38,614 nt of DNA, from assembly GCA_014729675.1 (NCBI GenBank), contig WJJM01000056.1, positions 1 to 38,614 of the forward strand, in the 5' to 3' direction. This document shows positions 1 through 7,935 of the stretch, piece by piece. A program made the position numbers and the translations under genes. The notes beneath the pieces are model-generated. The model worked only from the letters and a program-made list of their open reading frames with translations, was not told where the DNA came from and ran no database searches. Every line of letters starts with the position of its first letter. Position 1 is the first letter of the stretch. The DNA comes from Candidatus Woesearchaeota archaeon. GTDB taxonomy: Archaea; Nanobdellota; Nanobdellia; Woesearchaeales; WJKL01.

Positions 1-55
1 AAATTGTTGACAATTTTAGAAAATTTATTAAACTTGTATTTTATAACATCCATTG

Positions 56-110
56 TAAATAGCACCTCTTTTTTGTCTGGTAACTAAAAAGAAATTATCG
101 GTGCTATTTA
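56..110. repeat. Inverted repeat with 11-bp perfect arms
   Basis: The arm at 56-66 (TAAATAGCACC) is perfectly matched by its reverse complement at 100-110, with a 33-base spacer. Within the spacer TCTTTTT (67-73) can also pair with AAAAAGA (86-92), so the transcript could fold into one long interrupted hairpin. It lies downstream of the LamG gene, whose stop is at 183 on the minus strand. It could be a 3' RNA structure, a protein-binding palindrome or a remnant of a small element. The rest of 1-182 is AT-rich with nothing I recognise. Confidence 0.6.
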
Positions 111-182
111 TACTTATTTAAAAAGCAATTCTACAGAGCCTGTCAATTGAAGAATTAATAAAAAAAGAAAAATAAAAAAAAT

Positions 183-1970
183 TTATTGTTTTTTCTTTAT
201 AACAAACACAATTCCTAATCCAGCTATAAGCAGTGCAAGAACCATCCCTATAGATGAGAACTCAGGAACTCCATTACCTTCTATGCCTGGATTTTCATCA
301 TTATCATCTTCTCCGGCTGTTTGGTCTGTATATTTGGATCCTTCATAATAAATCCAACCACCATTTATGCCTCCAACATGGATCCAGTCCATTCCTACAC
401 ATCTTGTTGCTGGAGATCCAACAGTGTATCCATCTTCATCATTATCTTGATAAAGATCATCTACATTTCTCCACCTTATAGAAGCAGTATCATCACAGTC
501 ATCCCATCCTGTTGGACAAATAGTATTGTCACATCCAGAACTTGATGATTCTAAACAATAGTCGTCATCATCTGCATCTGTGCAGTTTGTCTCCTCTTCA
601 CTGTAAGGCTCTGTAGGGCCGCCTGATGGAGGTATTTCTGCAGTCCCTTTCAGGATTCTTAGTTCATCTATGTATCCATCATATGCATCCGAAGGATACA
701 ATGCTGTTGACTGCGCAATATAAAGATTATCAACCCCATTATTCATATTTGCCTGAGTGACAGGATAATCATTTGTCTGAGCAGTACCATCAACATAAAG
801 ATTAACCTGGTTACCACTGTCTTTGACCAAAGCAATATGATGCCAGCTTCCATCGTTAACTGCTAAATCAGTCTTTAAATTGTTCTGGTCCCAATTATTA
901 TATCCGTTTACAGTACCATCCAGATAAATGCCTAATTTGCCATCAGAATTAATCCATACCTGAATAACATTAACACCGCCTGCATTTAAGGTTCCCTGAT
1001 CAAACAATACACTTGCAGTATCAGTTGTCTTCATCCAGAAATCAATGGTGAATTCATCAGTTCCGAAGTCCCAGTCATCAGAATCAGGAATACTCAGATA
1101 ATCTCCACTTCCATCAAACTTATAGCTTCCTTCAAATCCTGTAGGCGCATTTGTCGCATCAATCTGCGCATCTCCATGAAAAGTCACATCATGATCATTT
1201 GATGCACCTTCAGCAACATCTCCATCAAGACTCAATAATAATTTAGTGTTAGCATCTGCTGAATAAGGTGAACTTGGAAGGCTCGATGAAAAGTCTGAAG
1301 TCCAGCGTGCATTGTTTGATATCCGGATTTCATCTAAATAAATATTACACCCTCTTCCCCACGTCTCTGCTCCAATAGTAACAGGATTAATTGTATCATA
1401 TATGATATCAGAACCGATAGTGTAATTATCATTCAACGCCCCATTTACAAATAAATAAAGTGTTGTACCATCCCGCACAATAGCAATATGCTGAAAATTA
1501 GACGTTGATATAGCATTATCTGAAACTAACACTTCACCTAAATCCTTGTAGTTTGAACCATCTGTTGTATAATCAAAGTTAATTTTGTTATTAGTATCAA
1601 ACTCAACAATCCACCCCATTGTATTCACAGGAACATTATCCCATTTTCCTATTATAGTATCATAAGTATCATGATCACCAACTCGCTTTATCCAGAAATC
1701 AATAGTAAAATCATCACTTCCAAAATCCCAATCAGCTGAATCAGGTATTGTCAAATAATCTCCACTACCATCAAAATACATACTCCCATCAAACTTATAC
1801 TCTCCTGCATCAAGAACAGGATCACCATTAACAGTAGCAACATGCTCAGAGGAACTCTCATCTCCATCCATATGTAAAAGCAAAGTTGTATTTGCATCAT
1901 TTCCAGCTGCAAAAACAAAAGAACTCATAACTAAAATCAAACTTAACATAAAAACTATTTTTTTCATCAT
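183..1970 (-). CDS. Secreted two-LamG-domain surface protein with PEF-CTERM-like tail
   Basis: This 595-residue protein has an N-terminal signal peptide (about 1-21, ending near FVFAAG) and two tandem concanavalin/LamG-type domains at about 27-230 and 240-455. Each has the signature YxFDGSGDYLxIPDSxDWDFG followed by FTIDFW. A cysteine- and aspartate-rich segment (about 460-565, DADDDDYC and DNDEDGY) resembles calcium-binding MopE/thrombospondin-3-like sequence. The last 30 residues carry VPEF, a hydrophobic helix and KKKQ, the layout of PEF-CTERM sorting signals processed by archaeosortases. LamG domains usually bind glycans, so a surface or adhesion role is inferred. Two adjacent ATGs lie at 1970 and 1967. 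A GAGGTG ribosome site at 1976-1981 gives 5 or 8 bases spacing, so the second is equally possible. It stands alone, with a TATA-like tract near 2019-2030. Confidence 0.85.
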   Translation of the reverse strand: MMKKIVFMLSLILVMSSFVFAAGNDANTTLLLHMDGDESSSEHVATVNGDPVLDAGEYKFDGSMYFDGSGDYLTIPDSADWDFGSDDFTIDFWIKRVGDHDTYDTIIGKWDNVPVNTMGWIVEFDTNNKINFDYTTDGSNYKDLGEVLVSDNAISTSNFQHIAIVRDGTTLYLFVNGALNDNYTIGSDIIYDTINPVTIGAETWGRGCNIYLDEIRISNNARWTSDFSSSLPSSPYSADANTKLLLSLDGDVAEGASNDHDVTFHGDAQIDATNAPTGFEGSYKFDGSGDYLSIPDSDDWDFGTDEFTIDFWMKTTDTASVLFDQGTLNAGGVNVIQVWINSDGKLGIYLDGTVNGYNNWDQNNLKTDLAVNDGSWHHIALVKDSGNQVNLYVDGTAQTNDYPVTQANMNNGVDNLYIAQSTALYPSDAYDGYIDELRILKGTAEIPPSGGPTEPYSEEETNCTDADDDDYCLESSSSGCDNTICPTGWDDCDDTASIRWRNVDDLYQDNDEDGYTVGSPATRCVGMDWIHVGGINGGWIYYEGSKYTDQTAGEDDNDENPGIEGNGVPEFSSIGMVLALLIAGLGIVFVIKKKQ

Positions 1971-1975
1971 TTATA

Positions 1976-2030
1976 CACCTCGGTTTTTAAGTATTTTACA
2001 ATAAAGAACATATAACTATATATAAATATT
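1976..2030 (-). promoter_or_regulatory. Promoter and ribosome site of the LamG gene
   Basis: On the minus strand a TATA-like tract (about 2019-2030) is followed by a GAGGTG Shine-Dalgarno sequence (1976-1981) just before the double ATG. This gene therefore has a leadered mRNA, unlike several neighbours with TATA boxes about 25 bases from the start codon. Confidence 0.5.
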
Positions 2031-2091
2031 TTGGAAATAAGATTTCCAGGATATTTATATCTGAGAACTTGTTCTCTTCATGTAAATATTT

Positions 2092-2277
2092 CTAATAAGG
2101 CGTAACTTCATTGTCAGGGATCCTGCCGCTGATATCTATCTTAATCGTGTTTCCCTCATGATCCTCTATCTCTATATGATTTTTGTCATTCTCTATAGCT
2201 TCCTGTATCAGCCGGGTTATATCTTCATCAGAGATATGGTCATATTCATCAAGACCCATAAGTTTTTTTATAGACAT
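2092..2277 (-). CDS. Small hypothetical protein, 61 aa
   Basis: I do not recognise this 61-residue protein. It is acidic, with a predicted helix at about 15-32 (SDEDITRLIQEAIEND), a likely beta hairpin (HIEIEDHEGNTIKIDI) and a short polar tail. There is no signal peptide, cysteine motif or membrane segment. It lies 24 bases downstream of the cytidylate kinase stop on the same strand. A TTTAAAT tract just upstream could give it its own leaderless transcript. Clean codon use and placement make it probably real. Confidence 0.55.
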   Translation of the reverse strand: MSIKKLMGLDEYDHISDEDITRLIQEAIENDKNHIEIEDHEGNTIKIDISGRIPDNEVTPY

Positions 2278-2301
2278 ATCAAAAAGAAAAAATTATATCA
2301 T

Positions 2302-2841
2302 TTAAATATTTTTTGATTTCAGAAATTCAATTATCTTATCAGCAGCTTCTTCAGCGCCTATATCAGTCGTATCTATAACAAGATCATAATGGCTCGTATC
2401 ATGGTAATCAAGGTCATAATATTCCCTGTATCTTTTTCTTTCAGAATCTTCCCTGGTTTTTATGTTCTCTCTTGTATTCTCAAGATTTACATTGTTCTCT
2501 TTTCTTATCCTGTCATTCATAACTCTTTTTGCCCTTTCTTCAAAATCAGCATCTAAGAATATCTTTACAGAATTTGGTATAAAATGGAAGCTCAATCTTC
2601 CGTCTATCACAAAATTATCATTTTCCCTGCCCATCTGTATCTGCCTTTGATCAAGCTCTTCGTCTATCCCCATATCTTTCTCAGCTTCCTTGCTTAACTC
2701 TAACAAAGATATCTTCTTTTCCTCAGCCATGTCTCTCATCAGTCCGCCTATAGAAAAATGCTCATATCCCAGCCTTCTTGCCAGCATCCTTGCAACAGTA
2801 GATTTTCCAGAACCAGCTGTACCGCTGATCGTTATTATCAT
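2302..2841 (-). CDS. cmk: Cytidylate kinase, archaeal type
   Basis: The protein phosphorylates CMP/dCMP with ATP in the cytoplasm, feeding pyrimidine nucleotide pools. The 179 residues match the short archaeal cytidylate kinase family. The Walker A loop GTAGSGKST is at residues 7-15. It is followed by the FSIGGLMRDMA substrate region, FVIDGRL (about 91-97) and the LID-type segment EERAKRVMNDRIRKE. Length and order are normal and nothing is missing. An AAATATATAAAC TATA box about 27 bases upstream of the ATG suggests a leaderless mRNA. Thymidine kinase and Ndk are encoded elsewhere in this window, so nucleotide salvage is well represented. Confidence 0.93.
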   Translation of the reverse strand: MIITISGTAGSGKSTVARMLARRLGYEHFSIGGLMRDMAEEKKISLLELSKEAEKDMGIDEELDQRQIQMGRENDNFVIDGRLSFHFIPNSVKIFLDADFEERAKRVMNDRIRKENNVNLENTRENIKTREDSERKRYREYYDLDYHDTSHYDLVIDTTDIGAEEAADKIIEFLKSKNI

Positions 2842-2866
2842 AATCTAGAAAGAATTTGTATACTGT

Positions 2867-3139
2867 TTATATATTTAACTGATATGCAGCAGTATCAGGT
2901 TCATTATAGACCTTAGCAGGAAGCCCTTTTTTGTCCTGTATCATGGCCTTTACCCTTTCAGCTGCAGACATTCCTTCGTACTCCTGTACAGCATATTGAT
3001 CAAGAAAAGAGATATATTCTTTATCTTCAGAAACAGCTTCAACAAGATCACTCACTCCTCCGCTGTAATGTTGCAATGAACTTTCAAGTGCCATGATCTC
3101 TTTCCTTATAGAATCCTCACGTGTTTCTTCAGCTTCCAT
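2867..3139 (-). CDS. Small hypothetical acidic helical protein, 90 aa
   Basis: I do not recognise this 90-residue protein. The sequence looks mostly helical and acidic in the first two thirds (EAEETREDSIRKEIMALES, then DLVEAVSEDKEYISFLDQYA), ending in a less structured tail. There are no cysteines, membrane segments or signal peptide. It lies between cmk and the MaoC-like gene in the same direction. A TTTAAATA box upstream of its ATG fits a separate leaderless transcript. Confidence rests on codon character and gene packing only. Confidence 0.6.
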   Translation of the reverse strand: MEAEETREDSIRKEIMALESSLQHYSGGVSDLVEAVSEDKEYISFLDQYAVQEYEGMSAAERVKAMIQDKKGLPAKVYNEPDTAAYQLNI

Positions 3140-3171
3140 AATAATACACTTTTTTTCAATATTTAAAAATC

Positions 3172-4119
3172 TTATTCTTTTTTCATGTCTTTGAACAAAG
3201 ATACATTGATGATTCCATCCATTATCATATCTTCTTTAGGATTATATCCTTGTATATTGAATACATACTGAGGCAGGTCTTTATCATTCTTCGGAAGAAT
3301 CTCATCTTTTTCATTGATTTTTGTCTGATAGATATTTCCCCCTTCTATATCATCTATAGCATCAAAGAAATTGATGTTCATGCTCCTGTAGAAACCAAGT
3401 CCGCTTTCCTCTATCTCAGAAACACTTATCAATGCTTTTGATATAAGTGCAGAAGCAAAATATGTTCTTGGAAGATTTTTTCTGAAAAGTCCGTTTTTGA
3501 TGCCTATGCTTTCTAGGTAATTTCCATAATCTTCTCCATTTATCTCTCTCTTGAAAGAATAACCTTTTATCTTCTCTCTTTGATATCTTGGTCTGAAATC
3601 ATATTCAACATTAAATGCTCTGACTTCCCTATCCTTATCTCTGTTGAACGTAAGGCACTTGATCTTCTTTTCTATGCTGTCCAGCGATGCTCTGTTCTCT
3701 TTAGGTTTTTCTATAACCTTCTTCTGCTCATCATCGACATTGATAACACATTTAAGATATGTATCTATCTCTACAGGGTTGACAAATCTTTTTACAGTTA
3801 TATTTGTTAAAGGCAGCTTATACAATTCTTCTATAGCCTGCTCTGCTAAAGATATCATCCACATCCCGGGAGCTATAGGCTTTTCAAATCCTGTCTTTTC
3901 AGAGATATTTTCCCTTTCAAAATCTCCCCTGTAATGCAAAGGATTGGGGTCAAGAGTCTTAAAACTGTTTTCATTGTCAGTATAGCTTTTCTGTAGTATC
4001 CACTTGCCATCCTCTAGTTTTATTCCTGGCTTTCTAGAATTGTTTTTCCCATTATCTTGGAGCACACTTTCCAGTTCATTATCTCCTGATTGAATCTCTT
4101 TCATATTAACATCAAACAT
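3172..4119 (-). CDS. MaoC-like double hotdog protein (enoyl-CoA hydratase-like)
   Basis: The first half carries the hydratase-2/MaoC active-site pattern: DPNPLH with Asp57 and His62 spaced D-x4-H, followed by GFEKPIAPGM at about 78-86, which lines the acyl tunnel in this family. The second half (about 195-315) looks like another hotdog unit (DYGNYLESIGIKN then LPRTYFASALISKAL) but has no D-x4-H, so it is probably a structural partner domain, as in eukaryotic-type double hotdog hydratases. Family members hydrate 2-enoyl thioesters; the substrate here is unknown. No other fatty-acid or polyketide gene is nearby. An AT-rich TTTAAAAT box lies about 26 bases upstream. It could also be a dehydratase-like protein without CoA chemistry. 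Confidence 0.7.
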   Translation of the reverse strand: MFDVNMKEIQSGDNELESVLQDNGKNNSRKPGIKLEDGKWILQKSYTDNENSFKTLDPNPLHYRGDFERENISEKTGFEKPIAPGMWMISLAEQAIEELYKLPLTNITVKRFVNPVEIDTYLKCVINVDDEQKKVIEKPKENRASLDSIEKKIKCLTFNRDKDREVRAFNVEYDFRPRYQREKIKGYSFKREINGEDYGNYLESIGIKNGLFRKNLPRTYFASALISKALISVSEIEESGLGFYRSMNINFFDAIDDIEGGNIYQTKINEKDEILPKNDKDLPQYVFNIQGYNPKEDMIMDGIINVSLFKDMKKE

Positions 4120-4210
4120 ATAATGTATATACTTTTTACCATTTTAAAGTAAATAACACTATATAAATCTTTTCATAATCTGATGTTTAAACAATCAAAT
4201 ATTAGAAAAA

Positions 4211-4267
4211 CTTAAAAATAACCGCATTCTCCACTTAACACTTTAAAATAAACTGATAGAGGGTGAT
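4211..4267 (+). promoter_or_regulatory. Thermosome promoter and ribosome site
   Basis: A TATA-like box CTTAAAAATA lies at 4211-4220, and a second candidate CTTTAAAATA at 4241-4250. GAGGGTGAT (4259-4267) is a good ribosome-binding site directly before the ATG at 4271. The ribosome site favours the upstream TATA box and a leader of about 25 bases. Confidence 0.5.
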
Positions 4268-4270
4268 TCT

Positions 4271-5932
4271 ATGACAAGAAATGATGTACAACCTATTTTC
4301 ATATTGCCTGAAAATACGCAAAGAACAACAGGAAGAACAGCTCAGAGAACAAATATAATGGCTGCAAAATTAGTTGCAGAAACAGTAAGGACAACTTTAG
4401 GCCCAAAAGGCATGGATAAGATGATCGTTGACAGTACAGGAGACGTTACTGTTACAAATGACGGAGTAACGATACTTGAAGAGATGCAGATCGAACAGCC
4501 TGCAGCAAAGATGGTCGTTGAGATCGCCAAGACCCAGGAAGATGAAGTGGGAGACGGCACAACAACTGCAGTTGTTTTGGCTGGAGAGCTTCTGAAGCAC
4601 GCAGAAGAGCTTCTTGAACAGGAGATCCATCCCACCATAGTAGCAAAAGGATACAGGCTTGCTGCAAAAAAGTCACAGGAGCTGCTTGATGAGATTGCAA
4701 AGCCTGTTGCATTGAAAGACAAAGATATTCTTAAGAAGATAGCTATGACTGCTATGACAGGGAAAGGGGCAGAATCAGCAAAAGAGATACTTGCTGCACT
4801 GGCAGTAGATGCAGTAAAAGCAGTCGCTGAAACAGAAGAAAAGAATGTCTATGTTGATATAGGCAACATAAAAGTAGAGAGAAAGGTAGGCTCTGCTGTT
4901 GAAGAGTCAGAACTTGTAGATGGCATAGTTCTTGACAAGGAGAAAGTCCATCCAGGGATGCCAAGGATGGTTGAGAATGCAAAGATAGCTCTGATAGATT
5001 CTGCTATAGAGATAAAGAATACAGAGATGGATGCAAAAATCAGCATAACAGACCCATCACAGATGCAGGCTTTCCTTGACCAGGAAGAAAACATGCTTAA
5101 GAACATGGTAGCAAAGATAGTCAACACAGGAGCAAATGTTGTTTTCTCTCAAAAAGGCATAGACGATACTGCTCAGCATTTCCTTGCAAAACACGGAATA
5201 TATGCTGTAAGAAGAGTAAAGCAGTCTGACATGTCTTCATTGTCAAAAGCAACAGGAGCAAGGATCGTGACTAACATAGAAGATCTGACCAAGGAAGACC
5301 TTGGAAATGCAGGCATGATAGAAGAGGCAAAAGTTGGCGACGAAGAGATGACATATGTAAAGAAATGCAAGAATCCTAAATCTGTTACACTCCTTGTAAG
5401 AGGAGGAACAGAGCATGTTGCAGATGAGATAAAAAGAGCTGTCGATGATGCTATAGGCGATATAGTAGCAGCATTAAAGACAGGCCAGGTTGTTGCCGGC
5501 GCAGGCGCTCCAGAGATAGAACTCGCTAAAGGATTAAGAAAATACGCAGGTTCGTTAAAAGGAAGAGAGCAGCTTGCAGTCCAGAAATTTGCAGATGCTG
5601 TAGAGGTTATCCCAAGAACACTGGCTGAAAATGCAGGCCTTGATCCGATAGATGTCCTTACTGATCTTAAAGCAAGCCATCAGAAAGGAAAAGCCACAGC
5701 AGGTATAAATGTCTTCACAGGAAAGGTCATAGATGCATGGAGAGAAGGAGTTATAGAGCCTCTTAAGATAAAGACTCAGGCTGTAAATTCAGCATCAGAA
5801 GTGACCAACATGATCCTAAGGATAGACGATAACATAACAGGAAATGTTGACGCAGCTGCAAAACAGCCGCAGATGCCTCCTGGAGGAATGCCTCCTGGAA
5901 TGGGTGGCATGGGCGGAATGCCCGATTATTGA
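4271..5932 (+). CDS. thsA: Thermosome subunit (group II chaperonin)
   Basis: This 553-residue ATP-dependent group II chaperonin subunit folds proteins in the cytosol as a double ring. Family motifs are present in order: [10 protein letters not shown] and NDGVTIL near the N-terminus, [15 protein letters not shown] (about 94-108) in the ATP site, [18 protein letters not shown] in the intermediate domain, and [11 protein letters not shown] near 410. The C-terminus is the usual flexible Gly-Met tail that fills the ring cavity. It is full length with its own promoter. Only one subunit gene is in this window, and the suffix A is a naming convention. A T-rich tract follows the stop. Confidence 0.97.
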   Translation: MTRNDVQPIFILPENTQRTTGRTAQRTNIMAAKLVAETVRTTLGPKGMDKMIVDSTGDVTVTNDGVTILEEMQIEQPAAKMVVEIAKTQEDEVGDGTTTAVVLAGELLKHAEELLEQEIHPTIVAKGYRLAAKKSQELLDEIAKPVALKDKDILKKIAMTAMTGKGAESAKEILAALAVDAVKAVAETEEKNVYVDIGNIKVERKVGSAVEESELVDGIVLDKEKVHPGMPRMVENAKIALIDSAIEIKNTEMDAKISITDPSQMQAFLDQEENMLKNMVAKIVNTGANVVFSQKGIDDTAQHFLAKHGIYAVRRVKQSDMSSLSKATGARIVTNIEDLTKEDLGNAGMIEEAKVGDEEMTYVKKCKNPKSVTLLVRGGTEHVADEIKRAVDDAIGDIVAALKTGQVVAGAGAPEIELAKGLRKYAGSLKGREQLAVQKFADAVEVIPRTLAENAGLDPIDVLTDLKASHQKGKATAGINVFTGKVIDAWREGVIEPLKIKTQAVNSASEVTNMILRIDDNITGNVDAAAKQPQMPPGGMPPGMGGMGGMPDY

Positions 5933-5951
5933 TTTTTTTCTTATTTTTTTT
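5933..5951 (+). terminator. T-rich terminator after thermosome
   Basis: Two runs of seven and eight T residues directly after the thermosome stop match the oligo-T termination signals typical of archaea. No stem is needed or seen. The same AT tract continues into TATAAAAG, which may serve the HAD gene that follows. Confidence 0.6.
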
Positions 5952-5967
5952 ATAAAAGAGGCCTAGG

Positions 5968-6609
5968 ATGAAAGATATAAAAGCAGTAATATTTGATTAT
6001 GGAAATGTTCTTGCAAAAGTTGACAAGAGCAAGTTCATGAGAAAGTTAACAGACCATAATGATATGCCTTATGAGGACATCTCATCTGCTTTATATCCCA
6101 GAGATTCTCCTGGAAATTATTCTTCTATAACTGCAGATTATGAATCAGGAAAACTAACTTCAGAAGGATTCTTTGAAAAGGTTAAAGAAGTATGCAGTCT
6201 TGATATGAGCATTGAAGAGTTCAGAAAAGCATATACAGATATCTTCTATCCGATAGGTTCAAGCATAGAACTCGCAAGACAGCTTAAGCCAGACTATAAG
6301 CTCGGGCTTCTGTCCAACACAAGCGAGTGGGATTTTCAGGATGAGATAAGCAAGAACAAGGCATTCCCTTTGTTTGATACTGTAACTCTTTCTTATGATG
6401 TTGGAGCCATGAAGCCGGATAAGCAGATATTTGATGATGCACTGCAGAAACTTCAGCTTCCTCCTGAGCAGTGCCTTTTCATAGACGATATCCCGGAATA
6501 TGTAAAAGCTGCAAAAGAACAGGGAATCAATGCTATACTGTATAACAGAGCAGAACATCTAAGATTCTTCAGAGCAGAATTGATGGGATATGGCATATAT
6601 TTCAGATGA
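5968..6609 (+). CDS. HAD-superfamily hydrolase, haloacid dehalogenase-like
   Basis: The protein (213 residues) has HAD motif I FDYGNVL with nucleophile Asp10, motif II LLSNTS near residue 116, motif III with KPDKQIF, and motif IV FIDDIPEYVKAA. The cap is a helical insert between motifs I and II. The second motif I aspartate is Gly12, as in the DxGNV group that includes YihX-like sugar phosphatases and haloacid dehalogenases. The substrate cannot be told from sequence. It is preceded by a possible GAGG ribosome site, 36 bases after the thermosome stop. Its placement next to the chaperonin gives no functional clue. Confidence 0.85.
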   Translation: MKDIKAVIFDYGNVLAKVDKSKFMRKLTDHNDMPYEDISSALYPRDSPGNYSSITADYESGKLTSEGFFEKVKEVCSLDMSIEEFRKAYTDIFYPIGSSIELARQLKPDYKLGLLSNTSEWDFQDEISKNKAFPLFDTVTLSYDVGAMKPDKQIFDDALQKLQLPPEQCLFIDDIPEYVKAAKEQGINAILYNRAEHLRFFRAELMGYGIYFR

Positions 6610-6683
6610 ATGTTTAAACTATCTTGCATCTTGTTTTTATCCAATGAGAAAGATTTTTATTAGATTGTATCTTTTTATAGTTT

Positions 6684-7058
6684 ATGGCTTTAATTCCCTC
6701 AAGACACCCAAAAAAGACACTAAAGCTCATAACAAAGATAGTTTTAGTAGGTACATTGGGGGGATATTTCATACATAGTCTGTTCACGGCATTATCTCTT
6801 TTGTCATGGATGATTTTCACATTTGTCCTTTCCTACAGGCAGTTTAAAAGAAAATCAAAACATACTTACAGTTCTTTTACAGAGGTATTGCTTCATCCTC
6901 AGATAAGGTTCTTTCTTTTTGAAGCTATAGCCTCTATCGGGTTGTATGCTTTGTTCTTCCTTGATAGCCTGCTGATTCCATCGATTGTACTGTTATCGTG
7001 GTGGCTCTTTTCTCTAAATTTTTACAGGCACTATTCTCAATTCAGCAAATACGACTAG
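6684..7058 (+). CDS. Small four-helix membrane protein
   Basis: I do not recognise this 124-residue protein. It begins with a basic N-terminus and has four likely transmembrane segments at about 15-33, 36-50, 76-95 and 97-113, arranged as two hairpins around a basic, polar cytoplasmic loop (RQFKRKSKHTYSS). The start at 6684 is about 27 bases after a TTTTTATTAG-like TATA box, consistent with a leaderless message. It stands alone between the HAD gene and the coiled-coil operon. Confidence 0.6.
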   Translation: MALIPSRHPKKTLKLITKIVLVGTLGGYFIHSLFTALSLLSWMIFTFVLSYRQFKRKSKHTYSSFTEVLLHPQIRFFLFEAIASIGLYALFFLDSLLIPSIVLLSWWLFSLNFYRHYSQFSKYD

Positions 7059-7073
7059 AACCTAATCAAAAAG

Positions 7074-7120
7074 TTTATAAATATACTTGATAAATTACTA
7101 ATACTATACTAAAAAAAGGT
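7074..7120 (+). promoter_or_regulatory. Promoter and ribosome site of the six-gene operon
   Basis: TTTATAAATA at 7074-7083 is a strong archaeal TATA box. An AAAGGTGG ribosome site lies near 7114-7121, before the ATG at 7129. The spacing gives a leader of roughly 20-25 bases. All genes to 11333 follow with overlaps or gaps of at most 4 bases, so this is probably the operon promoter. Confidence 0.6.
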
Positions 7121-7128
7121 GGTTTTGG

Positions 7129-7935
7129 ATGGCAAAAGAAGAAGAATATGAACTGACTCCCCATAAAACACTTGGAGATATTAAAAAAGAGCTTGCAACT
7201 TTGAAGAAAAAAGCAGCTGCAAAAGAATCTGTTTCTCAGGAAACTCTGATGAAGTCTATAGACAATCTAACAGGAAGTATCAACGGCCTTATGGGCCTGT
7301 TCAAGGAAGCTTCAGAAGAGATGAAAGTGGAAGAAGAGGCAGAACAGGAGCTGAAAGAGAAGATTGATCCTCTGATGGATCGTGTTGAGGAGATAGAAGA
7401 TGAAAATAAGAAGATAGCAGAAGGCATAGTTACTTTAGCTAATATGATAAAGGAAAGACTCCCTGAAAAGTCTGAGAAAAAACAGGGATCCCAACCTGGA
7501 CCTTCTAAATCCCAGCAGCCTAAGCCGCAGCCTGGATTCATCCCAAAACTTCAAAGCTCACAGCCAAAAACTTTCAAAAAACCACCTACACCCTCTGCAG
7601 AAAATATGCCTATGCCTGCAAAAGAAAAATACCCTTTCGGAAGCCCGTCTTCACCTCGTCCGCCTGGAAGCCCCTTGCCTCCGTCTTCATTAAAGCCTGA
7701 ATCCCATGCTCCAAGCAGGCCGCAGCCTCAGGCAAATGCAGCCATGGGCAGGCCGCAGCCACCAGGATATGATCCTTCTCAATCACCTTTCCAAAGCACT
7801 TCCCCCGGAATACAGCCAGGCCCAGGACAACAGCCAGGACCTTCTGCTCCAGGAGAGATGCCCCCTTTGCCCCCTTTGCCCGAAAAAAAAGAAAAGAAAA
7901 AAGGTTTTCTTGATAAGATATTCGGCAAAAAATGA
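7129..7935 (+). CDS. Coiled-coil protein with proline-rich linker and basic C-terminal helix (operon gene A)
   Basis: I do not recognise a named family. Residues 1-120 are helical and charged (TPHKTLGDIKKELATLKKKAA; a KSIDNLTGSINGLM segment; then MDRVEEIEDENKKIAEGI), suggesting coiled coils. About 120-245 is a Pro/Gln/Ser-rich flexible linker. The last residues are PPLPPLPEKKEKKKGFLDKIFGKK in shape: a poly-proline stretch, a lysine cluster and a short amphipathic helix. The next gene ends the same way. This suggests that both proteins use the tail to bind a membrane or a common partner. The helical part loosely recalls archaellum FlaC-like proteins, but no archaellum genes are present. Its stop overlaps the next start by four bases. 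Confidence 0.7.
   Translation: MAKEEEYELTPHKTLGDIKKELATLKKKAAAKESVSQETLMKSIDNLTGSINGLMGLFKEASEEMKVEEEAEQELKEKIDPLMDRVEEIEDENKKIAEGIVTLANMIKERLPEKSEKKQGSQPGPSKSQQPKPQPGFIPKLQSSQPKTFKKPPTPSAENMPMPAKEKYPFGSPSSPRPPGSPLPPSSLKPESHAPSRPQPQANAAMGRPQPPGYDPSQSPFQSTSPGIQPGPGQQPGPSAPGEMPPLPPLPEKKEKKKGFLDKIFGKK

Noticed and set aside
4342-4722. Minus-strand reading frames inside the thermosome gene
   Set aside because: They lie opposite a strongly conserved chaperonin coding region and show only Ser-rich low-complexity sequence.
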